In this document: in pieces, positions 1-7,272 of the stretch | How the letters are laid out: each line of letters opens with the position of its first letter | How positions within the stretch are numbered: position 1 is the first letter of the stretch | Notes under the pieces: generated by a model | The model's input: only the letters and a program-made list of their open reading frames with translations | Database searches by the model: none | Told to the model about the DNA's origin: nothing | Position numbers and translations under genes: made by a program | Source of the DNA: CAZBUB01 sp964494985 | GTDB taxonomy: Bacteria > Desulfobacterota > Desulfovibrionia > Desulfovibrionales > Desulfothermaceae | DNA: 32,271 bases | Reading direction: 5' to 3' | Assembly: GCA_964494985.1 (NCBI GenBank) | Contig: CAZBUB010000029.1 | Coordinates: forward strand, 1-32,271

Positions 1-1293
1 ATCGACCGGGCCTGGGAGGCCATCCAGCATGCAGCAAGGCCCAGGCTGCATACCTTCCTGGCCACCTCAGACATACACATGCGGCACAAGCTGGAAATGG
101 ACAGGCAAGAGGTTCTGGACTGCATCCAGTCTGCAGTGGGAAGGGCGGCCAGCTACACCTCGAATGTGGAGTTCTCTGCAGAGGATGCCTCCAGATCAGA
201 GCGGGAATTTTTGGCCCGGGCAGTACAAACCGCTCTGCAGGCCGGGGCCACCACTATCAATATCCCGGACACCGTGGGCTACTCCCAGCCGGAGGAGTTT
301 GCTGAACTGATCCATTATCTGCGGCAGAATGTGCCCGGCATAGACAAGGCTGTGCTCAGCGTGCACTGCCACAACGATCTAGGCCTGGCTGCAGCCAACA
401 CCCTGGCTGCAGTCCGGGCTGGGGCCAGACAGGTGGAAGTCACCTTAAACGGCATTGGCGAACGGGCAGGCAATGCGGCCCTGGAAGAAGTAGTCATGGC
501 TCTGCAGGTCCGGGGAGACTTCTTCGAAATCTACACCAACATCAACCAGGAGCAGATCTTTCCCGCCTGCAGGCTGCTGTCCATGATCATTGGCCAGCCA
601 ATCCCTGCCTACAAAGCCATCATCGGAGGCAACGCCTTCTCCCACGAGGCTGGGATCCACCAGCACGGCATGCTGCAGAACAAGCAGACCTACGAGATCA
701 TGACCCCGGAAAGTATCGGCAGACCACCCTCGGAGATGGTCCTGGGCAAGCACTCAGGCAAGCATGCAGTGAAAAGGCGTCTGGAGGAGCTGGGCTACAG
801 GCTGGGCGATGAGCAGCTGAACCAGGTTTCCCAGGCTGTAAAAAATCTTGCGGACAAGAAGAAGCAGGTTTATGTTGAGGACCTGGAGGCCCTGGTCCTG
901 GAAGAAATCTTCAGGATACCAGACAAATACAAACTCCTGTACCTGAGCTCCCTGTCCGGGAATATGGCCATTCCCACCGCTACCTTAAAGATGGAAATAG
1001 ACGGTGTGGAGCAGCAGCTCTCTGAGTTCGGAGTGGGTCCTGTGGACTCGGTATTCAACGCCATCTGTCGGCTGGTGGGCAAATGCCCGAAGCTGCTGCG
1101 CTTTTCAGTGAATTCCATCACTGGAGGCACGGACGCCCAAGGCGAGGTCACGGTCAAGCTAGAGGACGAAAACCGTACTGCCATCGGCCGGGGCTCGGAT
1201 CCGGACATTATCGTGGCCAGCGCTAAGGCCTATATTAACGCTCTGAACAGACTGGCCCGCAAGGAGGAAGAAAAAATATGCGCCAAAGTCTAG
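1..1293 (+). CDS. leuA: 2-isopropylmalate synthase, 3' part (5' end outside window)
   Basis: Catalyses condensation of acetyl-CoA with 2-oxoisovalerate, the first committed step of leucine synthesis, in the cytoplasm. The frame is open from base 1, so the gene is cut by the window edge. The visible part starts inside the TIM barrel (RAWEAIQHAARPR, then HTFLATSDIHMRHKL). It continues with the metal-binding HCHNDLG motif and NGIGERAGN. The C-terminal regulatory LeuA dimer domain follows (SGNMAIPTATLKME, then DPDIIVASAKAYINALNRL), where leucine feedback acts in the family. leuC begins 16 bp before its stop, so the two genes are translationally coupled. The remaining catalytic residues lie upstream of the window. 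Confidence 0.96.
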   Translation: MDRAWEAIQHAARPRLHTFLATSDIHMRHKLEMDRQEVLDCIQSAVGRAASYTSNVEFSAEDASRSEREFLARAVQTALQAGATTINIPDTVGYSQPEEFAELIHYLRQNVPGIDKAVLSVHCHNDLGLAAANTLAAVRAGARQVEVTLNGIGERAGNAALEEVVMALQVRGDFFEIYTNINQEQIFPACRLLSMIIGQPIPAYKAIIGGNAFSHEAGIHQHGMLQNKQTYEIMTPESIGRPPSEMVLGKHSGKHAVKRRLEELGYRLGDEQLNQVSQAVKNLADKKKQVYVEDLEALVLEEIFRIPDKYKLLYLSSLSGNMAIPTATLKMEIDGVEQQLSEFGVGPVDSVFNAICRLVGKCPKLLRFSVNSITGGTDAQGEVTVKLEDENRTAIGRGSDPDIIVASAKAYINALNRLARKEEEKICAKV

Positions 1294-2537
1294 CCCAGAA
1301 GCTCCTGCAGGGGGCCAGCCAGGAACAGATCCAAGCCCCTGGTCAGATAGTACAGTGCCGGGTGGATAAGGTCCTGGCCAATGACATCACCGCGCCCCTA
1401 GCTATAGATTCCCTGACCAAAATGGGCGCGGACAGAGTTTTTGATCCAGAGCGGGTCATCCTGGTCAGCGACCACTTCACTCCGAACAAGGATATCGATT
1501 CTGCTGAGCAGGTCAAAAGGGTCCGGAATTTCGCCCACAAAATGGACATCAGTCACTACTTTGAAGGGGGTGACTCCGGAGTGGAGCATGCCCTTTTGCC
1601 TGAGCTTGGTCTGGTGGGCCCAGGGGAAATTATAGTAGGTGCGGACAGCCATACCTGCACCTATGGGGCCCTGGGTGCATTTGCCACTGGCATGGGCAGC
1701 ACCGACATAGCAGCTGCCATGGCCCTAGGCCGTACCTGGTTCAAGGTGCCCCAAACTATTCGAGTGGAGCTGGAAGGCAGTCTGCAGACATATGTGGGGG
1801 GCAAGGATATCATCCTGGCCTTGATCGGCCAGCTGGGAGTGGACGGCGCCCTGTACAAGGCCCTGGAGTTTGGGGGGCCAGCCCTGCAGGAGCTGGAAGT
1901 GGAGGCCAGGATGACCATGGCCAACATGGCCATTGAGGCCGGAGGCAAGGCCGGGATATTCCCAGCTGATCAGAAGGTTTTGGACTACTGCAGTCAAAGG
2001 GGCAAACAGGGGGGCCAGGAAATGTATCCTGACCCTGACGCGGATTATGAGCACATCATGCATATGGAGCTCTCCAATCTGGAGCCCCAGGTGGCCTGCC
2101 CCCATCTGCCGGAGAACGTACACAGCGTCCAAGATGTGCAGGGCGTCAAACTGGACCAGGTAGTCATCGGCTCCTGCACCAACGGCCGCATTTCTGACCT
2201 GCGCGAGGCTGCTGGTATCCTGCAGGGCAAAAGAGCAGCCCCAGGACTGCGACTGATCGTCCTGCCTGCCACCCCGGGCATCTATTCCCAGGCCCTGCAA
2301 GAAGGTCTCTTAGAGATATTTATGCAGGCCGGAGCAGTCATCGGACCCCCCACCTGCGGCCCTTGCCTGGGTGGACATATGGGCATCCTGGCCGGAGGGG
2401 AACGCTGTCTGGCCACCACGAATCGCAACTTCAAGGGCCGCATGGGCAGCCTGAAGAGCGAGGTCTACCTCTCAGGCCCTGCCGTAGCAGCAGCCAGCGC
2501 TGTTGCCGGGGAGATCAAGCATCCAGACAGCCTCTGA
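1278..2537 (+). CDS. leuC: 3-isopropylmalate dehydratase large subunit
   Basis: Large Fe-S subunit of isopropylmalate isomerase, which converts 2- to 3-isopropylmalate together with LeuD. The 419-residue length fits the short LeuC type seen in archaea and many anaerobes rather than the ~466-residue enterobacterial type. Visible motifs are VGADSHTCTYGALGAFATG, then VIGSCTNGR, then PPTCGPCLGGHMG; these supply the three cysteines that bind the 4Fe-4S cluster. The start overlaps the end of leuA by 16 bp. leuD follows after 155 bp that contain an inverted-repeat element, an unusually long gap for two subunits made in equal amounts. Confidence 0.97.
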   Translation: MRQSLAQKLLQGASQEQIQAPGQIVQCRVDKVLANDITAPLAIDSLTKMGADRVFDPERVILVSDHFTPNKDIDSAEQVKRVRNFAHKMDISHYFEGGDSGVEHALLPELGLVGPGEIIVGADSHTCTYGALGAFATGMGSTDIAAAMALGRTWFKVPQTIRVELEGSLQTYVGGKDIILALIGQLGVDGALYKALEFGGPALQELEVEARMTMANMAIEAGGKAGIFPADQKVLDYCSQRGKQGGQEMYPDPDADYEHIMHMELSNLEPQVACPHLPENVHSVQDVQGVKLDQVVIGSCTNGRISDLREAAGILQGKRAAPGLRLIVLPATPGIYSQALQEGLLEIFMQAGAVIGPPTCGPCLGGHMGILAGGERCLATTNRNFKGRMGSLKSEVYLSGPAVAAASAVAGEIKHPDSL

Positions 2538-2540
2538 TGT

Positions 2541-2644
2541 GGATGAGGACAGTTATATCGACCACGACAACGAGATCCAGGAGAAAGGCACATGGTCATC
2601 GCAGTCCTTGTCGTGGTCCTAATCGGTTTCTGATGATTTCTTCC
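2541..2644. repeat. Intergenic inverted-repeat element, copy 1 (leuC-leuD gap)
   Basis: A perfect 11-bp inverted repeat, GACCACGACAA at 2560-2570 and TTGTCGTGGTC at 2608-2618, encloses a 37-nt loop. The right end reads TGATGATTTCTTCC. The arms and the right end recur in three other gaps of this window (around 7133, 11856 and 17098). It would fold as a stem-loop in the leu mRNA between two co-transcribed genes. Confidence 0.75.
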
Positions 2645-2645
2645 G

Positions 2646-2667
2646 TTGCTATACAGCTTGCTATACA
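2646..2667 (+). repeat. Short tandem direct repeat upstream of leuD
   Basis: TTGCTATACA occurs twice with a 12-bp period (2646-2655 and 2658-2667), just after the inverted-repeat element and 25 bp before the leuD start. It could be a protein-binding site or a duplication scar; the sequence does not decide which. Confidence 0.5.
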
Positions 2668-2692
2668 AACCAGCTAAGAACAAGGACAGCCT

Positions 2693-3190
2693 ATGCAATA
2701 CCAGGGCCGGGCGCACAGAGTAGGCGCCCATATTGATACCGATGCCATTATCCCGGCCAGATGCCTGATCAGCACCGATCCCCAAGAGCTGGGCAAGAGC
2801 TGCATGGCAGGCCTGGATCCGGACTGGGTGCAAGGCATAAATCCAGGAGACATCCTGGTAGCTGGACCCAACTTCGGCTGCGGCTCCTCCAGAGAACACG
2901 CCCCACTAGCCATTCTAGGCGCAGGGATACCAGTGGTGGTGGCCCACAGTTTCGCCCGCATCTTCTACCGCAACGGATTCAATATGGGCCTGGTCCTGCT
3001 GGAGATCGCAGACCAAGTCCAAAACATCAGCCAGGGCGATGTGTTGCATATTGATGTGGAGCAGGGCCACATTTTTAATCAAAGCACACGTGAACAGATC
3101 CAGGTCCAGCCCCTGCCAGAGTTTATGCAAAACATACTGCGGCAGGGGGGGCTGGTGGAGTATGTTCGGGCCCAGATGGCCCAGGGCTAG
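2693..3190 (+). CDS. leuD: 3-isopropylmalate dehydratase small subunit
   Basis: Small subunit of isopropylmalate isomerase, forming the swivelling domain that completes the active site with LeuC. The 165-residue length matches the short LeuD type that pairs with short LeuC. Recognisable segments are GAHIDTDAIIPARCL near the N-terminus, GPNFGCGSSREHAP at about residues 61-74 and SFARIFYRNGFNMGL. An AAGGA ribosome-binding site lies a few bases before the ATG. The next gene is the small unknown gene at 3208, not leuB. Confidence 0.96.
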   Translation: MQYQGRAHRVGAHIDTDAIIPARCLISTDPQELGKSCMAGLDPDWVQGINPGDILVAGPNFGCGSSREHAPLAILGAGIPVVVAHSFARIFYRNGFNMGLVLLEIADQVQNISQGDVLHIDVEQGHIFNQSTREQIQVQPLPEFMQNILRQGGLVEYVRAQMAQG

Positions 3191-3207
3191 CGCCAGGAGT
3201 GACTTTT

Positions 3208-3537
3208 ATGCGCAGCTATTTCATTGAAGAGATTGAGCCAGACAAATTGCAAAAGCTCGCTAAGCAGTTACAGGACAAAGGCTATCAAGGACCAATAGAC
3301 GATATCTACTGGTTCCAATTGCCTATGCAGGTGCTGACAGCGACGCAACAGGATCACTTCCAGGCTTGCGGACCGTATATCGTATCCCTGGAGCTTGGCC
3401 AGGACTGGCTCAAGCTGGAGCTTCTGCTGAGAGCCAGGAACACCTTCCGCTGTAGCTGTGTGGGCTATGCAGACTCCAGGCAGCGGGATTACTGCATCCA
3501 GCTCTTGGAAGACCTCCTGGCCCAGCACGGGATATAG
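3208..3537 (+). CDS. Conserved-looking hypothetical protein in leu-tilS cluster
   Basis: A 109-residue soluble protein that I do not recognise. The start is set at the ATG at 3208, because an AGGAG at 3195-3199 sits 8 nt upstream; a GTG at 3199 overlaps that ribosome-binding site and is less likely. The sequence begins MRSYFIEEIEPDKL and contains YWFQLPMQVLTATQQDH in the middle. A central CGPY and a later CSC motif give three cysteines. It has no signal peptide or membrane segment. It sits 17 bp after leuD, and tilS starts directly after its stop, so it is very likely co-transcribed with both. Base composition matches its neighbours. Confidence 0.75.
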   Translation: MRSYFIEEIEPDKLQKLAKQLQDKGYQGPIDDIYWFQLPMQVLTATQQDHFQACGPYIVSLELGQDWLKLELLLRARNTFRCSCVGYADSRQRDYCIQLLEDLLAQHGI

Positions 3538-3542
3538 TATTG

Positions 3543-4577
3543 GTGGACCTGAATCCGATCATGGACCTCTCCAGGCTCAGCCTGCAGGATCTGCCCTCCA
3601 GGGCAGCGCATATTTGCCTGCAGGCAGAGCGTTTTGTATCCCGAGAGCTAGGGGTTCAACTGCAGGGCGGCAGATTGCTTCTGTCCCTGTCAGCAGGCCT
3701 GGATTCCACAGCCCTGGCAGTTTTCTGCAAGGCCCTGGAACCCAGATGGAATAGCAGACTGTACGCGGCTCATTTGGACCACTGTCTGCGCCCGGAATCC
3801 GGTCAGGAAGCCAACGAAGTGCGAAAGCTCTGCAGCAGCTTGGATATCCCTTGTAAGCTAGGACGCAGCCAGGCCGCAGCCTATGCCAGGGCCAGGGGGC
3901 TAGGCCTGGAGGAAGCAGGCAGAGTGCTGCGCTACAGATTCCTGCAGGCCTGGAGCCGCAAGCTGCAGGCAGACTGGATTTTAACCGCCCATCATCTCAA
4001 CGACCTGGCAGAAGATATCCTGCTCCGCCAACTCAGGGGCGCAGGCTGGCCTGCCCTAGCGGGCATGTCCGCCCTGGAGGCTGAGCAATCTTTACTCAGG
4101 CCTTTTTTGTTGCTGCCCAAGGCCAAGCTGCAGGAATTGGTTGGCAGTCTAGGTCTTTCCTGGCAGGAGGACCCATCCAACCAGGACCAGGGCTATACAC
4201 GCAACCGGATCCGGCAAAATATTTTGCCTTTGCTGCTCAAGGAAAACCCAAATTACCTGCAGACCTGTGCCCAGCTCTGGAGGCAGGGCAGGCTGGATCA
4301 GGATTTTTGGACGCAAGAGCTGCAAAGGCTGCGCTTCCTGGAGCTTAAAACCAGTCAAGGAGTCTTGCTTCCGGATGCAGAGCTGTGCCGCCTGCATCCC
4401 GCCCTTCGCCTGCGCTGGTACCGGGACGCCTTACAGCGCCTGGGCTGCAGGCAGACCCTGGCCAGGAACCTGTGGGACCTGGATCTGGCCTGGCAGGAAA
4501 AATCCAGAGCCAAAACCCTGCAGTTCCCTGGAAGCAGGCAGGCCAGGACCAGCAGGCAGGGTATTGAGTTCTTCTAG
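3543..4577 (+). CDS. tilS: tRNA(Ile)-lysidine synthase
   Basis: Modifies the wobble cytidine of the CAU-anticodon tRNA-Ile to lysidine using ATP and lysine, so that AUA is read as isoleucine; the function is normally essential. The PP-loop is present as LSLSAGLDSTALAV, where the usual SGGxDS reads SAGLDS. It is followed by AAHLDHCLRPESGQE (family HxDHxLR) and LTAHHLNDLAEDILLRQLRGAG. The later segment EDPSNQDQGYTRNRIR is typical of the family. The start is uncertain: TTG 3540, GTG 3543 and ATG 3561 are all in frame and none has a strong ribosome-binding site. Its TAG stop shares a palindromic CTAG with the stop of the convergent permease gene. Confidence 0.92.
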   Translation: MDLNPIMDLSRLSLQDLPSRAAHICLQAERFVSRELGVQLQGGRLLLSLSAGLDSTALAVFCKALEPRWNSRLYAAHLDHCLRPESGQEANEVRKLCSSLDIPCKLGRSQAAAYARARGLGLEEAGRVLRYRFLQAWSRKLQADWILTAHHLNDLAEDILLRQLRGAGWPALAGMSALEAEQSLLRPFLLLPKAKLQELVGSLGLSWQEDPSNQDQGYTRNRIRQNILPLLLKENPNYLQTCAQLWRQGRLDQDFWTQELQRLRFLELKTSQGVLLPDAELCRLHPALRLRWYRDALQRLGCRQTLARNLWDLDLAWQEKSRAKTLQFPGSRQARTSRQGIEFF

Positions 4578-5431
4578 CCCCTTAGAAAATAAAGTGCCGC
4601 TAAGGCCATGAGCAGGCCCAGGACCCGGGTTGGTCCCAGACGCTCCTTGAACCAGAGGGCTGCCAGGACCACCGGCACCAGAAAATGCATGCCGTTTACC
4701 ACAGCCACAATGGACAATGGCCCCATGGCTAAGGCCCGCAGGAACATATAGAATCCAGCCAGATTCAAAATTCCCATGGCCAGGCCTATGCCCAGATCCA
4801 GGCTCCCTTTTCCTGCTTTTGCGCCGCTGAACATATTCGGGGCCAGAACCAGAGTGAGCAGGGTGGACAGGATATATGACAGGGCGATAAAGGCCCAGAT
4901 ATCAGTATGTACCGCTGCATACTTTGAGGAAATGGCAGACAGGCCACCTGCAATAAGGGCCAACCCCACCAGGGTCAGTCCCTTGGCCTGCATCCCGGCT
5001 CGAAAGTCTGTGTTTCTGTCCAGGCTCAAGGCCCAGACTGCAGCCAGGGAGAAAATAAGACCCAGAACCTGAGTCCAGGACAGGCTCTCCTGCAGGAATA
5101 GGACCCCGAACAGGACTACCAGCACAATGTTCATCCTGATCAGGGGATAGGCCACAGAGGCCGGGACATACTTCAGGGCCTGGATATGACACAGGGTGGC
5201 GCTGGCAAAGGTCAGGCTGTTCAGCAGGGAAATAATGGCCAGAAAGCCCCAGGAAGGGACCTCCGGCCTCAGCCAGGCAAAGGCAGCCGCAGCCAACAGG
5301 GCCACTGTGGCCATGAAGGCAAAGGTGGTCCTGAAGGTGCTGCAGTCGCGGGCCGCGGCCACTTTGTACAAAAAGCGCTGGCTGCCTATTAACAGCAGGG
5401 CCAGCAAAGAGAATAGATACCAGCTGTGCAT
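4574..5431 (-). CDS. EamA/DMT-superfamily permease
   Basis: A 285-residue integral membrane protein with about ten hydrophobic helices arranged as two similar halves, the usual layout of the EamA drug/metabolite transporter superfamily. The first half ends near LSLDRNTDFR. The second begins GLTLVGLALIAGG and ends in a typical helix pair separated by WFKERLGPTRVLG. The substrate cannot be told from sequence; family members move amino acids, nucleosides or cofactors. It is convergent with tilS, the two stops overlapping in a CTAG at 4574-4577, and divergent from the esterase gene at 5536 across a ~100-bp gap that must hold both promoters. Confidence 0.85.
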   Translation of the reverse strand: MHSWYLFSLLALLLIGSQRFLYKVAAARDCSTFRTTFAFMATVALLAAAAFAWLRPEVPSWGFLAIISLLNSLTFASATLCHIQALKYVPASVAYPLIRMNIVLVVLFGVLFLQESLSWTQVLGLIFSLAAVWALSLDRNTDFRAGMQAKGLTLVGLALIAGGLSAISSKYAAVHTDIWAFIALSYILSTLLTLVLAPNMFSGAKAGKGSLDLGIGLAMGILNLAGFYMFLRALAMGPLSIVAVVNGMHFLVPVVLAALWFKERLGPTRVLGLLMALAALYFLRG

Positions 5432-5535
5432 AGAGGGTTTGTATGGAATGGGAACTTTTCTATGTTTGGTGGTGTCTTAATCTAGACATGAGGGTCGTCT
5501 TCAATCTTCAAACAGAAAACACAAGGTACTAGGCA

Positions 5536-6105
5536 ATGACCAAAACAATTCTGGCCTTGGGCGATAGCCTCTGCGCAGGCTTCGGCCTGCCTTTGCATAG
5601 CTCTTTTGCCTCCCAATTGCAAAAGGCCCTGCAGGAGCGAAATTATGAGGTCCGGATCATAAACGCTGGCATTAGTGGAGACAGCACAGCCGGAGGACTG
5701 GCCCGGGCTGACAGGGAGCTGAAAAAGGCCCCGGATCTGGTCTTTCTGGAGCTGGGTATCAACGATGCAGCCATGGGCGAAGATCCAGCCAGGATCCGGG
5801 CCAACCTGGAGAGCATCATAAATAAAATCAGGGCCAAAGGCGTGGAGATCATCCTGGCTGGGACGGATTTGCCCCCGGAATTCGGCTCCCAGAGAAGACA
5901 GGAATATAGCCAGGTATTTCATTCCCTGGCCCAGGAATACCAGCTGCCGCTTATCCCGGATCTTCTGGCTGGAGTGCCTGGCAATCCAGAATTGACGCTG
6001 CCGGATGGCCTCCATCCCAATGCAACAGGAGTGCAGAAAATGCTTGAACATGCCCTGCCAGTAGTGGAAAAGACCCTGCAGAACATGCAAACCATCAAGG
6101 GATAA
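5536..6105 (+). CDS. SGNH/GDSL-family esterase (TesA-like arylesterase)
   Basis: A 189-residue hydrolase of the SGNH family, related to TesA lysophospholipase/arylesterases. All four blocks are visible: GDSL at residues 9-12 (Ser11 nucleophile), the block II glycine in NAGISGDST, GIND at 74-77, and DGLHPN at 157-162 with catalytic Asp157 and His160. TesA of enterobacteria is periplasmic, but no signal peptide is present here, so a cytoplasmic location is inferred. Three bases separate it from the downstream GTPase gene, so the two form an operon. The natural substrate is unknown. Confidence 0.88.
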   Translation: MTKTILALGDSLCAGFGLPLHSSFASQLQKALQERNYEVRIINAGISGDSTAGGLARADRELKKAPDLVFLELGINDAAMGEDPARIRANLESIINKIRAKGVEIILAGTDLPPEFGSQRRQEYSQVFHSLAQEYQLPLIPDLLAGVPGNPELTLPDGLHPNATGVQKMLEHALPVVEKTLQNMQTIKG

Positions 6106-6108
6106 GGC

Positions 6109-7122
6109 ATGCAGACCGGAATCTTTGGTTTTTCCTCCAGCGGCAAGACAGAGCTGTTTCGGGCCTTAAGCAGGGAACAGGCTAATGCCAGGGAAAGGGC
6201 CCTGGTCAAGGTGCCGGAGCCCAGGCTCAAACCCCTAACCGAGCTCTACAACCCTGCCAAGGTTACCCCTGCGGAAATCGAGTTCCTGGATCTGCCCGGC
6301 CCCGGAGAAACAGGCCAGGGCCTGGGACAGAAGGTCTTGAACGCGATCAGGCCCTGCGATTGCTTACTGGCGGTGGTGGACTGCTTCTCTGGCATGCGGG
6401 ATCCCCAGCAGCAAGTAGAGGATATCACCGCCGATTTAATCATCTCTGATCTGGCTGTAGCAGAAAAGAGGCTGGAGCGTATAGCCCTGGACAAGAAAAA
6501 GGGCAAAGATCTAGACCAGCCCGGGGAAGAGGAGCGTCTGCAGGAGGCCCAGGCCCTTTTGGAGCAGGGACGTCCCCTGCGTGCAGAGCCAGCGCTGGCC
6601 AGGGCCAAGGAGCTCAAGGGCTTTTGCTTCCTCAGCGCCAAACCCATCCTGTTTGTTTGGAATTTACCAGAAGACGAGCTGCAGAGCGAAAAACCTGCGC
6701 AGCTCACAGATGCAGCAGAAGGCTACGTCCAGGTCAGCGCCCGGCTGGAACGGGAGCTGGCAGAGCTGGAGAGCGAAGGGGATAGGCTGGAGTTCCTGCA
6801 GGATTTGGGGCTTCAGGGCTCAACCCTGGACAGAATCATTTCTGCCAGCTACCAGCTCCTGGGCCTGATCACTTTCCTTACAGCCGGACCCAAGGAGGTC
6901 CGGGCCTGGACCATACCCAGGGACACCAGGGCCCTGGAGGCTGCAGGTGCCATCCATACAGATATTGCCAAGGGCTTTATCCGGGCCGAGGTCTTGTCTT
7001 GGCAGGATTTCCTGGCCTGCGGCAATTTCAAGCAGGCCAAGGAAAAGGGTCTGCTGCGCCTGGAGGGCAAGGACTACCAGGTCCAGGACGGAGACATCAT
7101 CACTTTCCGCTTCAATGTTTAA
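6109..7122 (+). CDS. YchF/Obg-like GTPase paralogue
   Basis: A 337-residue P-loop NTPase of the YchF/Obg group. The P-loop is GFSSSGKT at residues 7-14 (most YchF have GxxNVGKS). Switch II is FLDLPGPGETGQGLG. The base-specificity motif is reduced to VWNLPEDE, close to the NxxE motif that makes YchF prefer ATP. The C-terminal ~85 residues form a TGS-like domain: FLTAGPKEVRAWTI, AAGAIHTDIAKGFIRAEV and a final VQDGDIITFRFNV. The insert is shorter and more divergent than in canonical YchF (~363 residues), so this is probably a second copy specific to the lineage. It may act on ribosomes or the redox stress response, but that is known only for YchF itself. Confidence 0.8.
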   Translation: MQTGIFGFSSSGKTELFRALSREQANARERALVKVPEPRLKPLTELYNPAKVTPAEIEFLDLPGPGETGQGLGQKVLNAIRPCDCLLAVVDCFSGMRDPQQQVEDITADLIISDLAVAEKRLERIALDKKKGKDLDQPGEEERLQEAQALLEQGRPLRAEPALARAKELKGFCFLSAKPILFVWNLPEDELQSEKPAQLTDAAEGYVQVSARLERELAELESEGDRLEFLQDLGLQGSTLDRIISASYQLLGLITFLTAGPKEVRAWTIPRDTRALEAAGAIHTDIAKGFIRAEVLSWQDFLACGNFKQAKEKGLLRLEGKDYQVQDGDIITFRFNV

Positions 7123-7129
7123 GGCAGAC

Positions 7130-7240
7130 GGTAAATTTCATCAGTATCGACAAGGACTGGGACCACGACAACGATAGCGAGGGGGGAAAGGCAAATCGTA
7201 GGCGTTGTCGTTGCCGTAATCGATATTAATGACTTCTTCC
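7130..7240. repeat. Intergenic inverted-repeat element, copy 2 (between convergent genes)
   Basis: The left arm runs TTTCATCAGTATCGA, then GACCACGACAACGATAGCGA. The right arm, read in reverse complement, gives GGAAGAAGTCATTAATATCGA-type sequence followed by GGCAACGACAACG. It fills the gap between the convergent GTPase and cysteine synthase genes and could act as a bidirectional transcript end. The ends match copies 1 and 4. Confidence 0.75.
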
Positions 7241-7272
7241 GCCACTCCCCTCAGGGACTGAAGGTCTTTAAT

